Source of the DNA: Trifolium pratense
Taxonomy: Eukaryota > Streptophyta > Magnoliopsida > Fabales > Fabaceae
Length of the DNA: 64,000 bases
Assembly (NCBI RefSeq): GCF_020283565.1
Contig: NC_060059.1
Span: 875,501-939,500, forward strand
Direction of reading: 5' to 3'
Shown: positions 9,904 through 22,710 of the stretch, piece by piece
Position numbering within the stretch: the first letter of the stretch is position 1
Layout of the letters: each line of letters begins with the position of its first letter
The notes under the pieces: model-generated
Database searches by the model: none
Told to the model about the DNA's origin: nothing
What the model saw: the letters and a program-made list of their open reading frames with translations, nothing else
Position numbers and translations under genes: made by a program

Positions 9904-10960
9904 CTAATAGTTAGATTTTAAGTTTTTTAAGTAATAAATAAGTCCTTTAAGTATCTAATTTGGAACACTGTTACCTGATCAGTTAAATCCCTCCAACATA
10001 GTGTGTGTTTTTTTCATCAAAATATTCACACGTGAATGAAATCAATGTTAACGGCCACAATGTAACAGGAAGGGTAGCAACAGTACAACAAATTTTGGTA
10101 ACAGATGATACTTGAAAGAATAACGATGTAACTAATATAAAACTTAAAAACCTATTTATTACCTAAAAACTCAAAGTCCTAATTGTTCCAAATGTAAAAC
10201 TATATAAAAAAGTAGTTTGTTTGGAAAAAAAACATGTTTTCTTTAAAAGGAATTTTTGTGCTAAGAAATCACTTTATATATAGTTACGTACAAACAAACT
10301 AAAATTATTTTTTTTTATAAAAATATTATCAAGATAAACAAATGCAAAATAGCTTTTATATTTCTTAAAAAATCTCAAAATTTATTGAACATTAAAATCT
10401 CATAAGGATGTTGTCTGGAATCGGCCAGTCCCTCTCAAAGTTTCTCTTTTTTTATAGCATTTTCTCAACAAATAGGTTGTCTACTAAAGAAAATTTAATT
10501 CGACAATTAGGTCATTTGACCCCTAGCTCAACAAAAGGTTTTCTTATAGCGATATTTCAAACGAAAATTATGCCTTGTGCTTGGATGCTTGCTGTATGAT
10601 TGGACAATTTTTTTTTTTTTTACACAGTAATAAACGGGCTCTTCTTAATATTGTTAGTGATAATTTTTAATGTAAAAATAGTTGACTTGGTTAAATTTTC
10701 TGTGATGGACGCAACTTATTTTGACCGCAGATACTGTATAAAATTACTAATGTTTTAAAATTTACTCGTGAAGTATAAATAAAGGATTTTGTCAATAAAT
10801 AAATAAATAAAGATAGGGCCAACCAGGCTACTTTGAGAAAGTAGTACATTATTTGATTAAATCCCACACGTTTTTTTCAACAAAAAAAAAAAAAGAAGCA
10901 TAGTACGCGGTTAAGTTGATTTCTCTATCTTTTACCAAAAAATAAATAAAAGATATCTCA
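9904..10960. other. Intergenic / upstream region
   Basis: AT-rich with several A or T runs. No domain-bearing ORF was found. The last few hundred bases are presumably promoter of the hydrolase gene that follows. Confidence 0.5.
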
Positions 10961-10967
10961 ATCTTTT

Positions 10968-10976
10968 CTATAAATA
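10968..10976 (+). promoter_or_regulatory. Putative TATA box of the hydrolase gene
   Basis: CTATAAATA lies about 290 bases before the start codon, followed by a CA-rich, CT-rich leader typical of a plant 5' UTR. Confidence 0.5.
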
Positions 10977-11264
10977 GGGATTCAAATTATTATTATTCTT
11001 ATCATCAACAACACACACACACGCATACATTACATGTTAATGTTATCTATCTCCTAATTTTCATGCATTAATCTCTCTTCTTTATACTTGTTCACTACTC
11101 ATCATCATATAAAGATTCTGTTCCAATCTAAACAAACAACCTTTTTCATTCTTCCTCTCTTTCTTTCTTGTAACCAAATTTCTATTTCTCTTATATATAG
11201 AAAAAAACAACATATATATAAAACACAACAAAAAACCTTAGGAGTTCAACGTCAACAATTCTTC

Positions 11265-14200
11265 ATGGTCTTTTTCTCTCTGCCTCTATCTTTTTTTGTA
11301 TCATTCATTATCAATAATTAATTTTCTTAATATTCATTATTTTTTTGGTTTTCTTTATGTTTTGCAGACGAACGAAATTGAGATCAAATATGAAGAGGTA
11401 TGTTTGATCAAACACCAACATGAAAAAACATCTTTTGTACAAAAAAACATAATCATCGTATCAAAAATCTCTGTTTTTTTTTTTTTGAATTAATTGACTA
11501 AAAAACTCTGTTTTTTTATTTATCTTTTCAGGAATTCATATTGAATTCTAGAGGAATGAAGCAATTGACAAGTAGATGGATTCCTGTGAATGAAAATCCA
11601 AAAGCATTAATCTTCATATGTCATGGATATGCTATGGAATGTAGCATCACAATGAATAGCACTGCAAGAAGGCTTGTAAAGGGTGGATATGCAGTTTATG
11701 GTATAGATTATGAAGGACATGGAAAATCAGATGGATTACCTGGTCTTGTTCAGGATTTTGATTGTGTCATTGATGATTGTTTCCAACATTTTAGCAATAT
11801 ATGTGGTCAGCATCTTCTCTCTTTTTTTTAATTTCATTCATTGCCTGCCATTAAATTCAACTTTTATGTGTTTATTATTCAATCAACATGATGTGGCTCA
11901 TTTGTCCTTTTTCTTTGCTACAATATAATGTTTGGTAGGCCTTGACAAAAAAAAGTTTGGTAAAGTTGACCAAAAGTAATAAGTGTAGCTCAGTTTATAG
12001 TTTTTTATTTTTTAATTTTTTTTATTGTTATCAAGTAAAGGTAATTCCGATAATTTAGAATTTGGTCCCGAAAATTATGTTTAAGAATTGTTTTTTTATC
12101 ATGAATCGAACTCGGGAATGATTCATTCTGGTGGAGCTCATTAACTTATTTGGGTCCATTTGGTAGTTATAAGAGACACTATTGTAGGGATTAAAGTTCA
12201 AATCGCAGATAACTCAAAAGGTTAATGAGTTTCATCAAAAGAATAATCAGTCGGGAGGATCCGAGTTCGATTCCTTGATGAAATAATTTTTTAGTCAGAC
12301 TTTAGGTCGAACTCTGGGTTAATAGTTCTCTTCCCATGAGAACTTGGAGGGTTAATATAAAACAAAAAATAAATCAAACCCTAGATTCTCTATTCATCTT
12401 AATTCTTAAAGCGTCTGAGTCTAACCACTAAACTAATTGACAAACAATAGATAAAATGTTATAATTGTTAGGTCAAATATTTGTGGTGTTTTGTGTAAGG
12501 ATAAAAAATATGTTTGGTAGAAATAACTGATTTATTTTATTTTATATTTTTGACAGTAGAAATAACTGATTAATAATAATAGGTATAATTTTAACTTTAT
12601 TTTTTTTAATAATAATGACAGAAAAGTCAGAAAATAAGAAGAAGATGAGGTATTTGTTAGGGGAATCAATGGGAGGAGCTGTGGCACTACTTTTGCACCG
12701 GAAAAATCCAGATTATTGGGATGGTGCTATTTTGGCCGCACCCATGTGCAAGGTACTCCTTTTTTGTTCTTACACTATATACTACAAATTTAATTATTAT
12801 CATCAATTTGCCATATATAATGTGCAGTCCACCCTACATACTTTATTCTTTCATTTTCATTAGAAAAATACACAATTTGCAACCGTGTCTGCACGTTTCT
12901 TCTTTTATTTTTATTTGTCCACACATGTTTGTTGTTTCGTCGTATACACATCAAATTTTTCTTAAATAATATATATAGGCTCGAATTTACCTATACCATT
13001 GTTTAATGATTTATACCTTTTTCTCAATTTTAACTGTGATCGGAAGAGGCCAAAACAATTTGATTCTAAAATCAATTTTTAAATTAGATTAGACAGTTTA
13101 ATAGGCCGGATAATGGTTGTAAAAACAAAAAAAACTCAATTTTTCAACCAATTACAAATCATGTTGTTTGTTAGATTTATTTGTTTGAACTTATTTACTC
13201 AAATACGAGCTTTTATATAAGTATGCTTATCCATGATTGAGTTTGGTGTCAATTTCTCAGCCAAAGAAAATATGAGGGATATGATCATGCAATCCATTAA
13301 GATGTATAGATATATATATATATTAGGATGAAGTGATAATTATTTTTAATTTAGAAAAAGAACAAATACAAAGTGAGACGTATGTTAATTGATGAAAGTG
13401 ATAAAACAAGAAAAGAATAGACAAAAATATACCAATCAATGTAATAAAAGAATATCTAAGAAACATGAGGGTGTAACTACTCCATTCAGAATACCAATTC
13501 ATTAAAATAAGAGATTATATACCAATCCATTCAGAATAAGAAATTATATCTCTTGAATAATTTTTTTAATTTTATATTTCATTACTTTAATTATTTTGCA
13601 AAATCATTACTATAATTAATTAAATTAAGTTAAATAATATTATAGAGATTGTGTTTTCTTTATAAAGTAAGCTTATATGTTTGGTAAATATATTTTTTAT
13701 TTAATATAAATTTTAGTTGATTCGTTAAAGCAAAATATTTCAGTGGTGATTAACCCGTTTGAATATCAACGATGGACCCATATACTATAGTACTAATCTT
13801 CTATTCTATGATATTGATAATGAGATGAGAAGGCCTCTGACTTTTGGGTTGGTTTAGTTAGATAATCAATCAGATTTTAATTACATTAAAGTCTGAAGTG
13901 TTGCTTTAGTTGCCCCACTATCACATTCACATATAGAAGACCTTGCTCTTAGAAAGTGACTTATTAATTTTAAATATAAATCATACATTTGACTAACACA
14001 TCAATTGATTCCAACAATAATCTATATTTTATTTTTTATTTATTTTTCAAAGAGAAAATTGACATGTACCGACAGTATAAATATTTTTACATTGTCTTTA
14101 ATACCAACCAACTATTCCGCCAAATCACCTCGCTTTAATGGTATGATGTGGAGGAATAGTTAAATTCTATTAAACGTTTGTGTATAAATATTTTATGGGT

Positions 14201-15520
14201 TATGCTAAACAGTGCCCCTGGGGCACTAGTTAAGCATACTAAAAAAGGAAACAAATGATAAAGTTAATGATGAAAGTTAATAACTTTTCACATCATTAAA
14301 ACATTGAATGCACAATTTACGAGATAAAATTTCTATATTTGTATCCTTAACTAGTGCCCCAGGAGCACTGTTTAGCATTTTCCATATTTTATACAGTCAT
14401 AGCATGTCCATTAATTTTTTTAAAATATTCAAAACTAATCAACAACTTTGATAATTGTTAGTTTATGGATTATTATACAGCTGTTTGATTCAGTGTATGC
14501 CTTCTTTTTAAGCTTGATCAGTTCAATGAATAATTTATGTATAATTGCTTATTATATAATTTTTGCATTAGAAAGTTTGTTAGTATATGAAACAGAGGGA
14601 ATCATGATTAATTAATTAATCAATTAGTGTATTGTTGCATTCACATGTCATGTTACAATGTTTATTACAAGTTGTTGTGTTAATTAATGTAAATTGTGCA
14701 GATTGCAAAAGAATTAAGACCCAATGCAATGATGGTTAGTATATTGAGTGCACTTAGCAAAGTAATTCCCACATGGAAAATAATCCCAACCGTAGATATT
14801 GTTGACATTGCTTTCAAAGTGCCTGAAGTCAGAGAACAGGTATTTATATATCTTCACAAATTATATTGCTAATTGCTAATTTAATTTGAAGTTTTAGATC
14901 AATGTAATTTCAAACAATCAACTAATTAATATAATTGATCACATCTAATCTATAAGTCTCTAAGCCATTACTAATACTAACTACTATAATTTTAAATTAT
15001 GGTGTATTAGAAAAAATATCGGTCACACACTCGCACATTTGTTAGAATATTTATATTTTCGTATTCACACATGCGAAAAAATCATTTATATATTGAAGAT
15101 TAAGCTTTTTATATATGAATTTTGCAGGTTAAAGCTAATAAATATTGCTACAAAGGTAAACCTCGTTTGAGAACAGGTTACGAACTTCATAGGATCGCGA
15201 CAGATATCGAGCAAAGACTAAATGAAGTTTCACTACCATTTCTTGTATTACATGGTGAGGAGGATAGAGTGACTGATAAATCAGTGAGCAAACAACTACA
15301 TGATGTGGCTTCAAGCTCTGATAAGACACTAAAATTGTACCCTGGAATGTGGCATGGTTTATTGTATGGAGAGCCACCAGAGAATTTGGAGATTGTATTC
15401 TCAGACATTTTTAATTGGATTGAGGAAAGATCTAAAAATGGTAATACAAGATTAGAGAGAGAACTTAAGGAACAGAATGATGATTCTGTAAAAGCCTTTA
15501 ATTCACAAGGCTTAAGTTAA
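11265..15520 (+). CDS. Alpha/beta-hydrolase, monoacylglycerol lipase / caffeoylshikimate esterase-like
   Basis: Predicted exons 11265-11267, 11368-11397, 11532-11805, 12622-12752, 14702-14839 and 15128-15520, giving 322 residues with all phases consistent and GT..AG introns. Visible motifs are the oxyanion-region CHGYAMEC, the nucleophile elbow GESMGG (in the GxSxG position), the Asp loop LHGEEDRVTD and the His loop GMWHGLLYG, a full Ser-Asp-His triad of the plant MAGL family. Such enzymes hydrolyse monoacylglycerols or related esters; some plant members act on caffeoyl shikimate in lignin synthesis, and the sequence alone does not separate the two. The first coding exon is just ATG directly followed by a GT donor, and the second is 30 bases. 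The 1.9-kb fourth coding intron is large because it holds MITE copy B. No signal peptide is evident. Confidence 0.88.
11930..11962 (+). repeat. Possible poly(A)-only insertion between 8-bp repeats
   Basis: GTTTGGTA occurs on both sides of GGCCTTGACAAAAAAAA within an intron of the hydrolase gene. This resembles a retrotransposon tail inserted with a short target duplication, but 8 bp is short enough for chance. Confidence 0.35.
12090..12450. repeat. Possible decayed SINE/tRNA-like sequences
   Basis: Intronic stretch with several B-box-like motifs (GAGTTCGATTCC on plus near 12270; GAGTTCGATTC and GAGTTCGACC on minus) and an A-box-like TTAGTGGTTAGACTC on minus near 12430. Spacing is irregular, so this may be two or more overlapping decayed insertions. 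Confidence 0.3.
12517..12571 (-). repeat. Tail-only retroinsertion with 16-bp target duplication
   Basis: GTAGAAATAACTGATT is repeated exactly at 12517-12532 and 12556-12571. Between them lie 23 bases that read TGTCAAAAATATAAAATAAA... on the minus strand, an A-rich tail preceded by GTC, as at LINE 3' ends elsewhere in this window. It lies just upstream of coding exon 4 of the hydrolase gene. Confidence 0.6.
14197..14383. mobile_element. MITE copy B (palindrome-tipped family)
   Basis: About 187 bp in an intron of the hydrolase gene. Left tip TGCTAAACAGTGCCCCTGGG, right tip its inverted counterpart ending GCACTGTTTAGCA. The left tip itself holds the 17-base palindrome AGTGCCCCTGGGGCACT. It is the best preserved copy. 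Confidence 0.85.
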
Positions 15521-15599
15521 AACAGGATTCATTGATGTAATAGTGGATAATGTTATATTCTCTTTTGTTTTTGTCCATTAAAAACCTTGTAAATTTTAC

Positions 15600-17150
15600 A
15601 TTATTAATTTATAAAGAAGGTCTTGTTTGGTTTTTATTTTTGCTTAGTTTCTTTTTTGTTCTTTTATTCTTCACCTTCTTGTATAAGCAATGATTTATAC
15701 TACTTTTGCTCAAGTTGGAATTTATATATAGTTTTTTTTTTGTCTTATATATAGTTTTATTTTATTACTCTTATCATCGAAGAAAGTTTTATAGTAAGAA
15801 GATGAACTCGTATCCTATTTTTTTCTTCTCATTGAAGGAACCTAACATGGCAATGTAAATTTAGTACGGGATCTTAAATAAGCTATGATAGTAATAGAAT
15901 AATCATTAATTTCTTTTCATCAATCAAACCAACCAATACATAAAAAAGTTCGTAAAAAAAAAATGAATACATAAAAAAGTGGAAAAACTTTGCATGAGTT
16001 GTATAAGAGTGGCATAATTTTTACTTTTAGATCAAAATATGCATAATATTACACAATATTATGCGGGAACAAAAAAAAGTTAATTCCCGCATAAATTACT
16101 ATTGGAATGCTCTTAGTTGAAAGTTGTGTGGTTATTCTAAGACTTGTCTATTATTTCCTTGGGACACAATTACTATTATTGCCTTCATAAATATATTTGA
16201 TTGGTCTTAAGAAACGACCCTAACTCCTTTCTTTTCAAGAGTCTTGCATAGCAACGCATCTCTATGAGATCGATCACGATTCACGAGTCTTATTCAAATT
16301 AATGAAACATCATAACTAGATTCTTATGAGTAAGTACTAGCTAATCTTATGTTGAAATTGTCCATGAATTTTTATCTAATTGATGACGTTGCTGATGAAT
16401 GACATAAAGCGACTAGTTAAGTTTTCAACTTCTTATCAGAATATGTATTGCGTACAATTATGAAAAACTGTTCTATGAATATTAAAAGAATAAATATACT
16501 ACTGTTGTGAGAAATTAAAATTTAAAAAGGACTCAAGGTAGTGATGATATTCAAGAAGGACCATTTAAATTCCGACTCAACTGTCAAGTTCAACATCTCA
16601 CTGAGAATGCGTGCAGGGGTTGTTTAGATTGAGAGAGATGGGTTGCGTTATCACATCCTCACAGCATGATAACAGTTGAATAAACTATCATTAGTTACAA
16701 CGCAAATTGCGAACTGCGGCTTAAGGGTTTCACTTAAACAAAATACACTACAGATACAGAGTCATAAATAGGACAATAAATCACAGCTTTCGCCTTTCCC
16801 GGATGAATGAGAAATACATGTTTTCTTCACTTTGTTAGAGACTTTACTACGGGCAAGCAACCTACTTAAATAACATGATTCGACAGCACCTGCGCAAAAT
16901 ACAAATTCACAGTATAAAGCATTCGTCAAATCAAAATTACTGGGTTCTTGCTCTCTTATAAATATCAAACCAAGTCAACATTTGACTAGCGCAGAATTTT
17001 CTCCTTGTTCAAAAATGATCTGTTGGTCATTGGAGTTCTGTCACATAAAATGGCATCTATAAGTATTGCTTACTGTCCTATTAATTATAATAGCACTATA
17101 AATAGTAACCCAACAGAAATAGGGGATCATACCTCTCTAATAATCGTTTC
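15600..17150. other. Intergenic and 3' UTR region between two convergent genes
   Basis: No domain-bearing ORF. It contains the 3' UTR of the hydrolase gene, two linked hairpins at 16041-16093, two short A/T-run insertions between direct repeats (15722-15758, 15935-15980), and on its right the minus-strand 3' UTR of the SF3B130 gene. Confidence 0.5.
16041..16093. repeat. Two linked perfect hairpins
   Basis: GCATAATATT and AATATTATGC form a 10-bp stem with a 4-base loop. Overlapping its right arm, TATGCGGGAA pairs with TTCCCGCATA 14 bases further on. Possibly the core of a small foldback element; no function is assigned. Confidence 0.55.
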
Positions 17151-20100
17151 TTAAATTATCTTGTTTCGTACTTCCTCAAGTTTCTTCAGTATTTCTCCAG
17201 GGGTCCTGTCCAATTCATCAGCAATTTTTCTTTGCAAATCCATTGGCAATGTTGGGAATTGCTCACATAGGTCCCCATCAATAACATCCTACACAAATAA
17301 GTAGGACTCAGTTTGTCAAAAATTTAATACAACGGTTGAAGTAACACAAAATGAAACGTTAGGACATGTCGGTATTATCATTAGAGGAATATAACAGGGA
17401 GAAAGCTTTTATCCAATATGGATGACAAACAGTACATAGTAATAGTAACAGAAAGAATCAACAGCATAATATAGATTAGGTATACCTTAACAGGAAAATA
17501 GGCAGATCGATAAGCCATGTGGTCTCTTCCACACAAAGGTGGATTATCCTGCCTCATATGCATCTCCAAGTGAGAAAAGAAATCAACGTCATCTCGTGAA
17601 GTAAAAGCATGTAATGCCCCAATACTTCCCATAATTGTTCCATATAAAATGCACTCTCCACCACCTGGTATAAGAGAGGCCTTTTGGAGGCTTGAGATCA
17701 AGTCGCCAACATGAAATTGTACAATTTCTTCCACCTTATTGGGAGCTCCGTTCAGCTTCCCCTGCTCCCACTTGATCCTCCCACCAGTAGGGTCTTCTTC
17801 TATCTCATCAGATACGTCCTGTGGCAACCGCACAAAGTAGATATTTCCAAACTTATCCGCACCTGCCATGGTGTCAAAATCTATGTGGTACGATGCAGTA
17901 AGCCATCTTGGAACACAATCATCAGCAAATATGTAAAGTTGGTTTTCATCCCGTCTATACTTGCAGTAATGGAAAGACTGGAGAGAATACACAAAACACA
18001 ATTAGATGAAGATCTTATAGGTGAACCAGAAATCAGAGAGCAGCAGTAATTGAATCTGTCAATAAGCATGCTGTCCAAAATTTAAAAAGTTTTATTTCTG
18101 TGCCTTAGTCAAGTTTTCATATATAAAACAATCCTTCCTGGAGCTCTAATATAAACCAGTTAAGTAAAATTTAAATATTTATGGCCAAAGACAAGCTAAT
18201 GTCAGAAGCTAATGCAATGTCAGAAGCTAATGCAATGTCAGAAGCTAACAGAAAATACCAGAAATCATAAGGGAAAGCCGATATTAGAGTGCCTAACTCA
18301 AATCTCCAGATATTCAACAAATAAAAACAAACATTAAATAGAAACATACCTCTTGGATATCACCGACATAAATTCGATCACGGTAGGTTTGAATAGAGAC
18401 AATTGATTTGGGGAATTGTTTATTCTCACACTTTCTTAATAATCGTCTTTTTCCCAAATCATATAGCCTGAGAACAGGTCCTATTCCTGCAAGTAGTCTT
18501 CCCTGAAATTGACATAGAGCAAGAGGAACACCTTCAACCTGAGTTTTGTGAAGTAGTTCAAGAGACCTTCCATCCTCCAGAAACCTATATATATGAATAA
18601 ATCCAGCAGTTAAACTCCTTTTGGGTGTATATTGCAGCCCCTTTGCTGTACCAACGGCTAAAAGAGTTCCGTATTCTTTATCATGAAAATTTACGGTACA
18701 TATGCTGAATGCAGCCTCATTATCCTGAAGCTCCAAAAGACAAGTTGTATTTGCTGTTCTTGGATCAAGAACTCTGATGCAGGATGCCCACTTATCTGAT
18801 TCAGCTTTTGGATAACCATAATGCTCATCAGAGAGGGCATCATCTTTATCCTCATCTTCCCCACCATTCTCAATTTGGTCTGCACTTCCTGTCCCATTTT
18901 CCCCAGCTTGAGCAGCCTCAAAACACTCTTTCCTTGCAGCTTCACGCTCTTCTGCAGTAAGTGCTCCTTGATCACTCTCAATCACCACCAAAAGTTTCCG
19001 TTTGGGTTGCAGCACAAATTTCCTAGGCGTGTATCTAAGTGGAATAACCGTCTCATTAAATGTTTCTCCTAATCTTTCAATGGTAAAAATTCTCAATGCC
19101 TCACCAGCAACAGCAACTACACCTTCCACACATTGGTCAGATGAAAATGAAGCAGCAAATTCAAGGGTTTCATATGAAAGGGGTGTTAAAAGAAAGTGTC
19201 CTTGGTAAATATAACCAAGCCAAGGGCGACTTGACAAGCAGAGCATAGCACGCTTTCCTCTTACAATAATGGGAAACAGCTTTGGGGCTCTCAATCCTAA
19301 GAATCGGGATCGAGTATCAGAAAGAAGACCTGTGACCATATCCACCACAGTCCTAGACAGGACACCATTCTGCAAACCAGCATTCAGGAAAAGGCTAGCA
19401 GGGTGATCTGCACCATCCTCACCGCCAACAGATGCTTGAACTTCAAGGAAAAGAAGAGATTCTGGGGCTGAAGAAAGACTCTGTATACTTAGAGTCTGCA
19501 TACAATCATCAGGATCCAGTGATAAGATTCGGATTGTCTTGTCATATGAGCCAACTGCAAGAAAACGAGATCTTTGTCTGCCTTCGGGCACTGGAGCAAT
19601 GTCCAAACAAGCAACGTCGCCAGACATTTCATGCTTCTCCACCTCCATCAACTGACCAGTTACATCCACTTCAAAATATATAAGCTCCCCTCCGCTAAGT
19701 GCAATAACTACCTGAAGTCTATTTGACCCAACTTTTGCAATTGTCCTCTTTCCAGGAGTTCTCCACTCATTAATACGGCCATCCTCCCTAATATGCCTAA
19801 TACCATTTGGATGAACTTGCATGAGAGAATCATCACCTATCAAAGATACAGAAAGCGAGGGAGTGGTGTCCAAAAACCCACTGTCACTGACTTCTTCGAC
19901 TGTCTCGCCAATGGAAAGCACAAGTGTAGCATTTGTGAACGACACAACAATATAAGCATCAAACTCATCAATAACATTCTTCTTCACAGTCCAAACAGCA
20001 CTAGGTACACCAGGAAGCTTGGAAACTGCCATCTCACTAACCGCCAAACCTGTTCTCAAGATCCTCAGAGAAGATCGAGGTCCACGCCCACAAAGAGTAA

Positions 20101-21364
20101 AAATTTGAGGAGTCTCCTCTTCAAACAGATTACTGACCTTCATATCCATAAGTGGCATCAAACTCTCAACCTGGTCAATCCTAACAAGGTTTTTAAGTTT
20201 CCTAGGCTGGAAAAACACAGGCTGAAAACCCTCTTCAGTTTCCATCAGCCTCGCAGACGAAGCCTCCACGTCATCATCATCCCCAATTGCCTTAAACTGA
20301 TACAGAGCATGATTTCCAAACTCAGAAGCCGCAAACAAGAACCCCGACTTGAGCACACACATTGAAGAAGTAACTGGAATGGTATCAAAATACTTAATCT
20401 TCAATTCAGAGATACGGTCACCCTCATGTTCCAATGTAACCTTAAAGATATCACCGTACTCAGTCTGCAGAAGAAAGAAGAACATGTTCTTCAGTTTATG
20501 CATAGCAGCCGAGACAATGAGAACACCACGCTCAGCAGGCAAATCAGCACGTCGAGGAATCACAGCCCTAACATCAGGATGCCCCTGATTCTTATAAATA
20601 ACAAAATTTTCAGCACAAACAAGAACCCCACTAGGCCCATCAGCACCACCAGGAACAGTCACAAGCAAATTAGCACCATTATCAACCTGATCAGACCACT
20701 TTCTAGAAACATGGTTAAGACCCAAATCAAGCTCATAAAATGTCAAATTTTTCTGCGCTTCAGAAGCAGCCATACCAGTAGAATCCTGATCTGCCTCAGA
20801 GTAATCCAACTCAATAGCAGCAAAAATAGGATTCTCAAAACCACAATCAACACCACAAATTGAAAAAACAAGAGTATGTGATTTATGAGCTTCTAAAGGT
20901 GAAGAAATAGTTAACCTAGCCGCAGTATCTCTATTCAAAACATAAACAAGTTTCTGTTTTTCACAAGCACCAATCATAACAGCTCTACCTTTGGGATCTA
21001 CAGCAATATACTGACCTGGAACAATTCGACGAGCACCAGATTTACCAAAAGTTTCTTGATGAACTTTATCGAACACATTTTTCTCCTTATTGTAATCGAG
21101 AATAACGATTCTACCAGAATCGGAACCCACAACAATGAAATCTTTTTGAGCACCGGTGAGACGGAACTGAGCTAATGACCTAATTGCACCGAAGACTTCA
21201 ACGGAGAGAATTGTTTGGATACGACCGTTGTCATCGGGACGGAGGAGATCGAGGGCTTTGCCTCTGGCGACGACGATTTCTTGACCTTTGCCGCCGGAGA
21301 AGTTGCCATTGATGGCACAGATGATACCGGTGGGTCGTTGAAGAGTTAGATTGTAGAGATACAT
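17151..21364 (-). CDS. SF3B130: Splicing factor 3B subunit 3 (SF3B130/SAP130)
   Basis: Three coding exons on the minus strand: 21364-18350, 17977-17486 and 17288-17151, giving 1214 residues, the usual plant length. It starts MYLYNLTLQRPTG and ends LEEVRNKII. The whole chain matches the SF3b130 family: beta-propeller blades with FGAIRSLAQFRLTGAQKD, ETFGKSGARRIVPGQY, the acidic loop GGEDEDKDDALSDEHYGYPKAES, and the C-terminal domain (SFHYCKYRRDENQLYIFADD, DDVDFFSHLEMHMRQ). SF3b130 is a scaffold of the U2 snRNP SF3b complex, which binds the pre-mRNA branch site in the nucleus; it also resembles DDB1 in fold. Nearly all of the protein comes from one 3-kb exon. No break was seen. A 54-base tandem repeat sits in intron 1. 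Confidence 0.97.
18193..18248. repeat. 18-bp tandem repeat in SF3B130 intron 1
   Basis: Three copies of AATGCAATGTCAGAAGCT or close variants in a row. Confidence 0.8.
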
Positions 21365-21429
21365 GGCTTATGGATACTGAAATTGGGGGTTAGGGTTTTA
21401 GAGTTTAGGGTTCAATTTAACATTCTTCG

Positions 21430-22700
21430 TTATTCACTGTGTTATGTGAGTGTGGAGCGGGAACCATGAATCTCTCCTACGAGACTATAAACCCTATTTA
21501 TTTTGCTTTGCTTACTACTACTATTTTTTTTTTCCTTACCTATTATTACCGTATTTTGTTTCCATATTTACTATTTAGTTCTCAAAATTGTAAAAATGTG
21601 AATTTAATTATCTTTATCTTTTTTTCTTTTTCTTTTTATAACAATGGGCCTAAGCACTTGGTAATTTTTTTTATTACACTAAATAATTTCTCCACTCTCC
21701 ATTAAAACATAATGGATAGAATATGTAATCATAATTTTTTACTATCTAAATTAATTTCTTGTTGGTATTGGGGTAGGATGGGTAGCTCAATTGGTTAAGC
21801 TAAGGATTAAAGAACATGAGTTTCAGGGTTCAAGTTCTGACAAATGAGGAAAAAACTAATATTGTAATATTAACAATTAATTGCTTATTTGTTTTTGGTA
21901 CCACACATAAATAATTCTACATCCAATTATAAAAACTCAAATGGTATTTATTTAAAATACCAAATTATCTTTATTGCCAAAATAAATAAATAATTGTTTC
22001 TAACATTATTTCACTTTAAGCTAGAGAGATTTATTCTAAATCAAAAAACAAGTGTTTTAAAATATAAAGGAGAAAATATGAGACAATTTATTTCCTTAAA
22101 TTATTTTTTTAAACGACCGTAATTAATTATTAATGTTAACATTTTTCACCTTCATCTCACACCTTTTTAATTTTAACTCCTTTAACCACCCCCTAAAAAT
22201 TACACACCTGGTTTCATTTTCTCTCAGTTTTTTGCTTAGTCATATTTTCAAAAACTTAATAATCTTTTCAAAAAATAAATTCAATCATGATTATTTGTTA
22301 ATGAGTATTAGTTACATTGAATATTAGTTGCATATTACATGTTAGTACTAACTGCAAGTAAGACTTAACTCAAAGAAGAGATACCTCAAATTAATTTGCC
22401 TCTAGTTTAAAAAGCAACAATTGGATTCTAATTTTATTCTTTTTGTGTGGTACGTTTACCATTTCTAGTAAAAAGGCCAATAATTTATTTAAAAATAATA
22501 TTTTATTGTCACCATTCTCACCATCATAAACTTGAAAAACTTTTGAATCATGTATTAGGTGAGTTTGTTCCATGCATCTTCAACCTAATCAAAAGAGTCC
22601 TTATTTATAGCCATTTAATATTTGATCATAGGTAACTCTAACCACTACACTTATAGTTGAAGCCTAATAAATCAACCAAGCAAACTAATGCCAAGAGAAC
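21430..22700. other. Intergenic between divergent SF3B130 and dirigent genes
   Basis: Very AT-rich, no supported ORF. It holds one SINE (21776-21870) and must contain both promoters; no clear TATA box could be assigned. Confidence 0.5.
21776..21870 (+). mobile_element. tRNA-derived SINE
   Basis: A box TAGCTCAATTGG and B box GGTTCAAGTTC about 40 bases apart, as in tRNA-derived SINEs. The region between does not fold as an intact tRNA. The 3' limit is approximate. Confidence 0.6.
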
Positions 22701-22710
22701 CAATGCAACA

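Noticed and set aside
10408..10599. 63-codon ORF
   Set aside because: No domain, no flanking gene signals, AT-rich spacer; expected by chance.
18691..20863. Several 80-190 codon ORFs opposite or across SF3B130
   Set aside because: Out-of-frame or antisense reads of a highly conserved exon, with no domain of their own.
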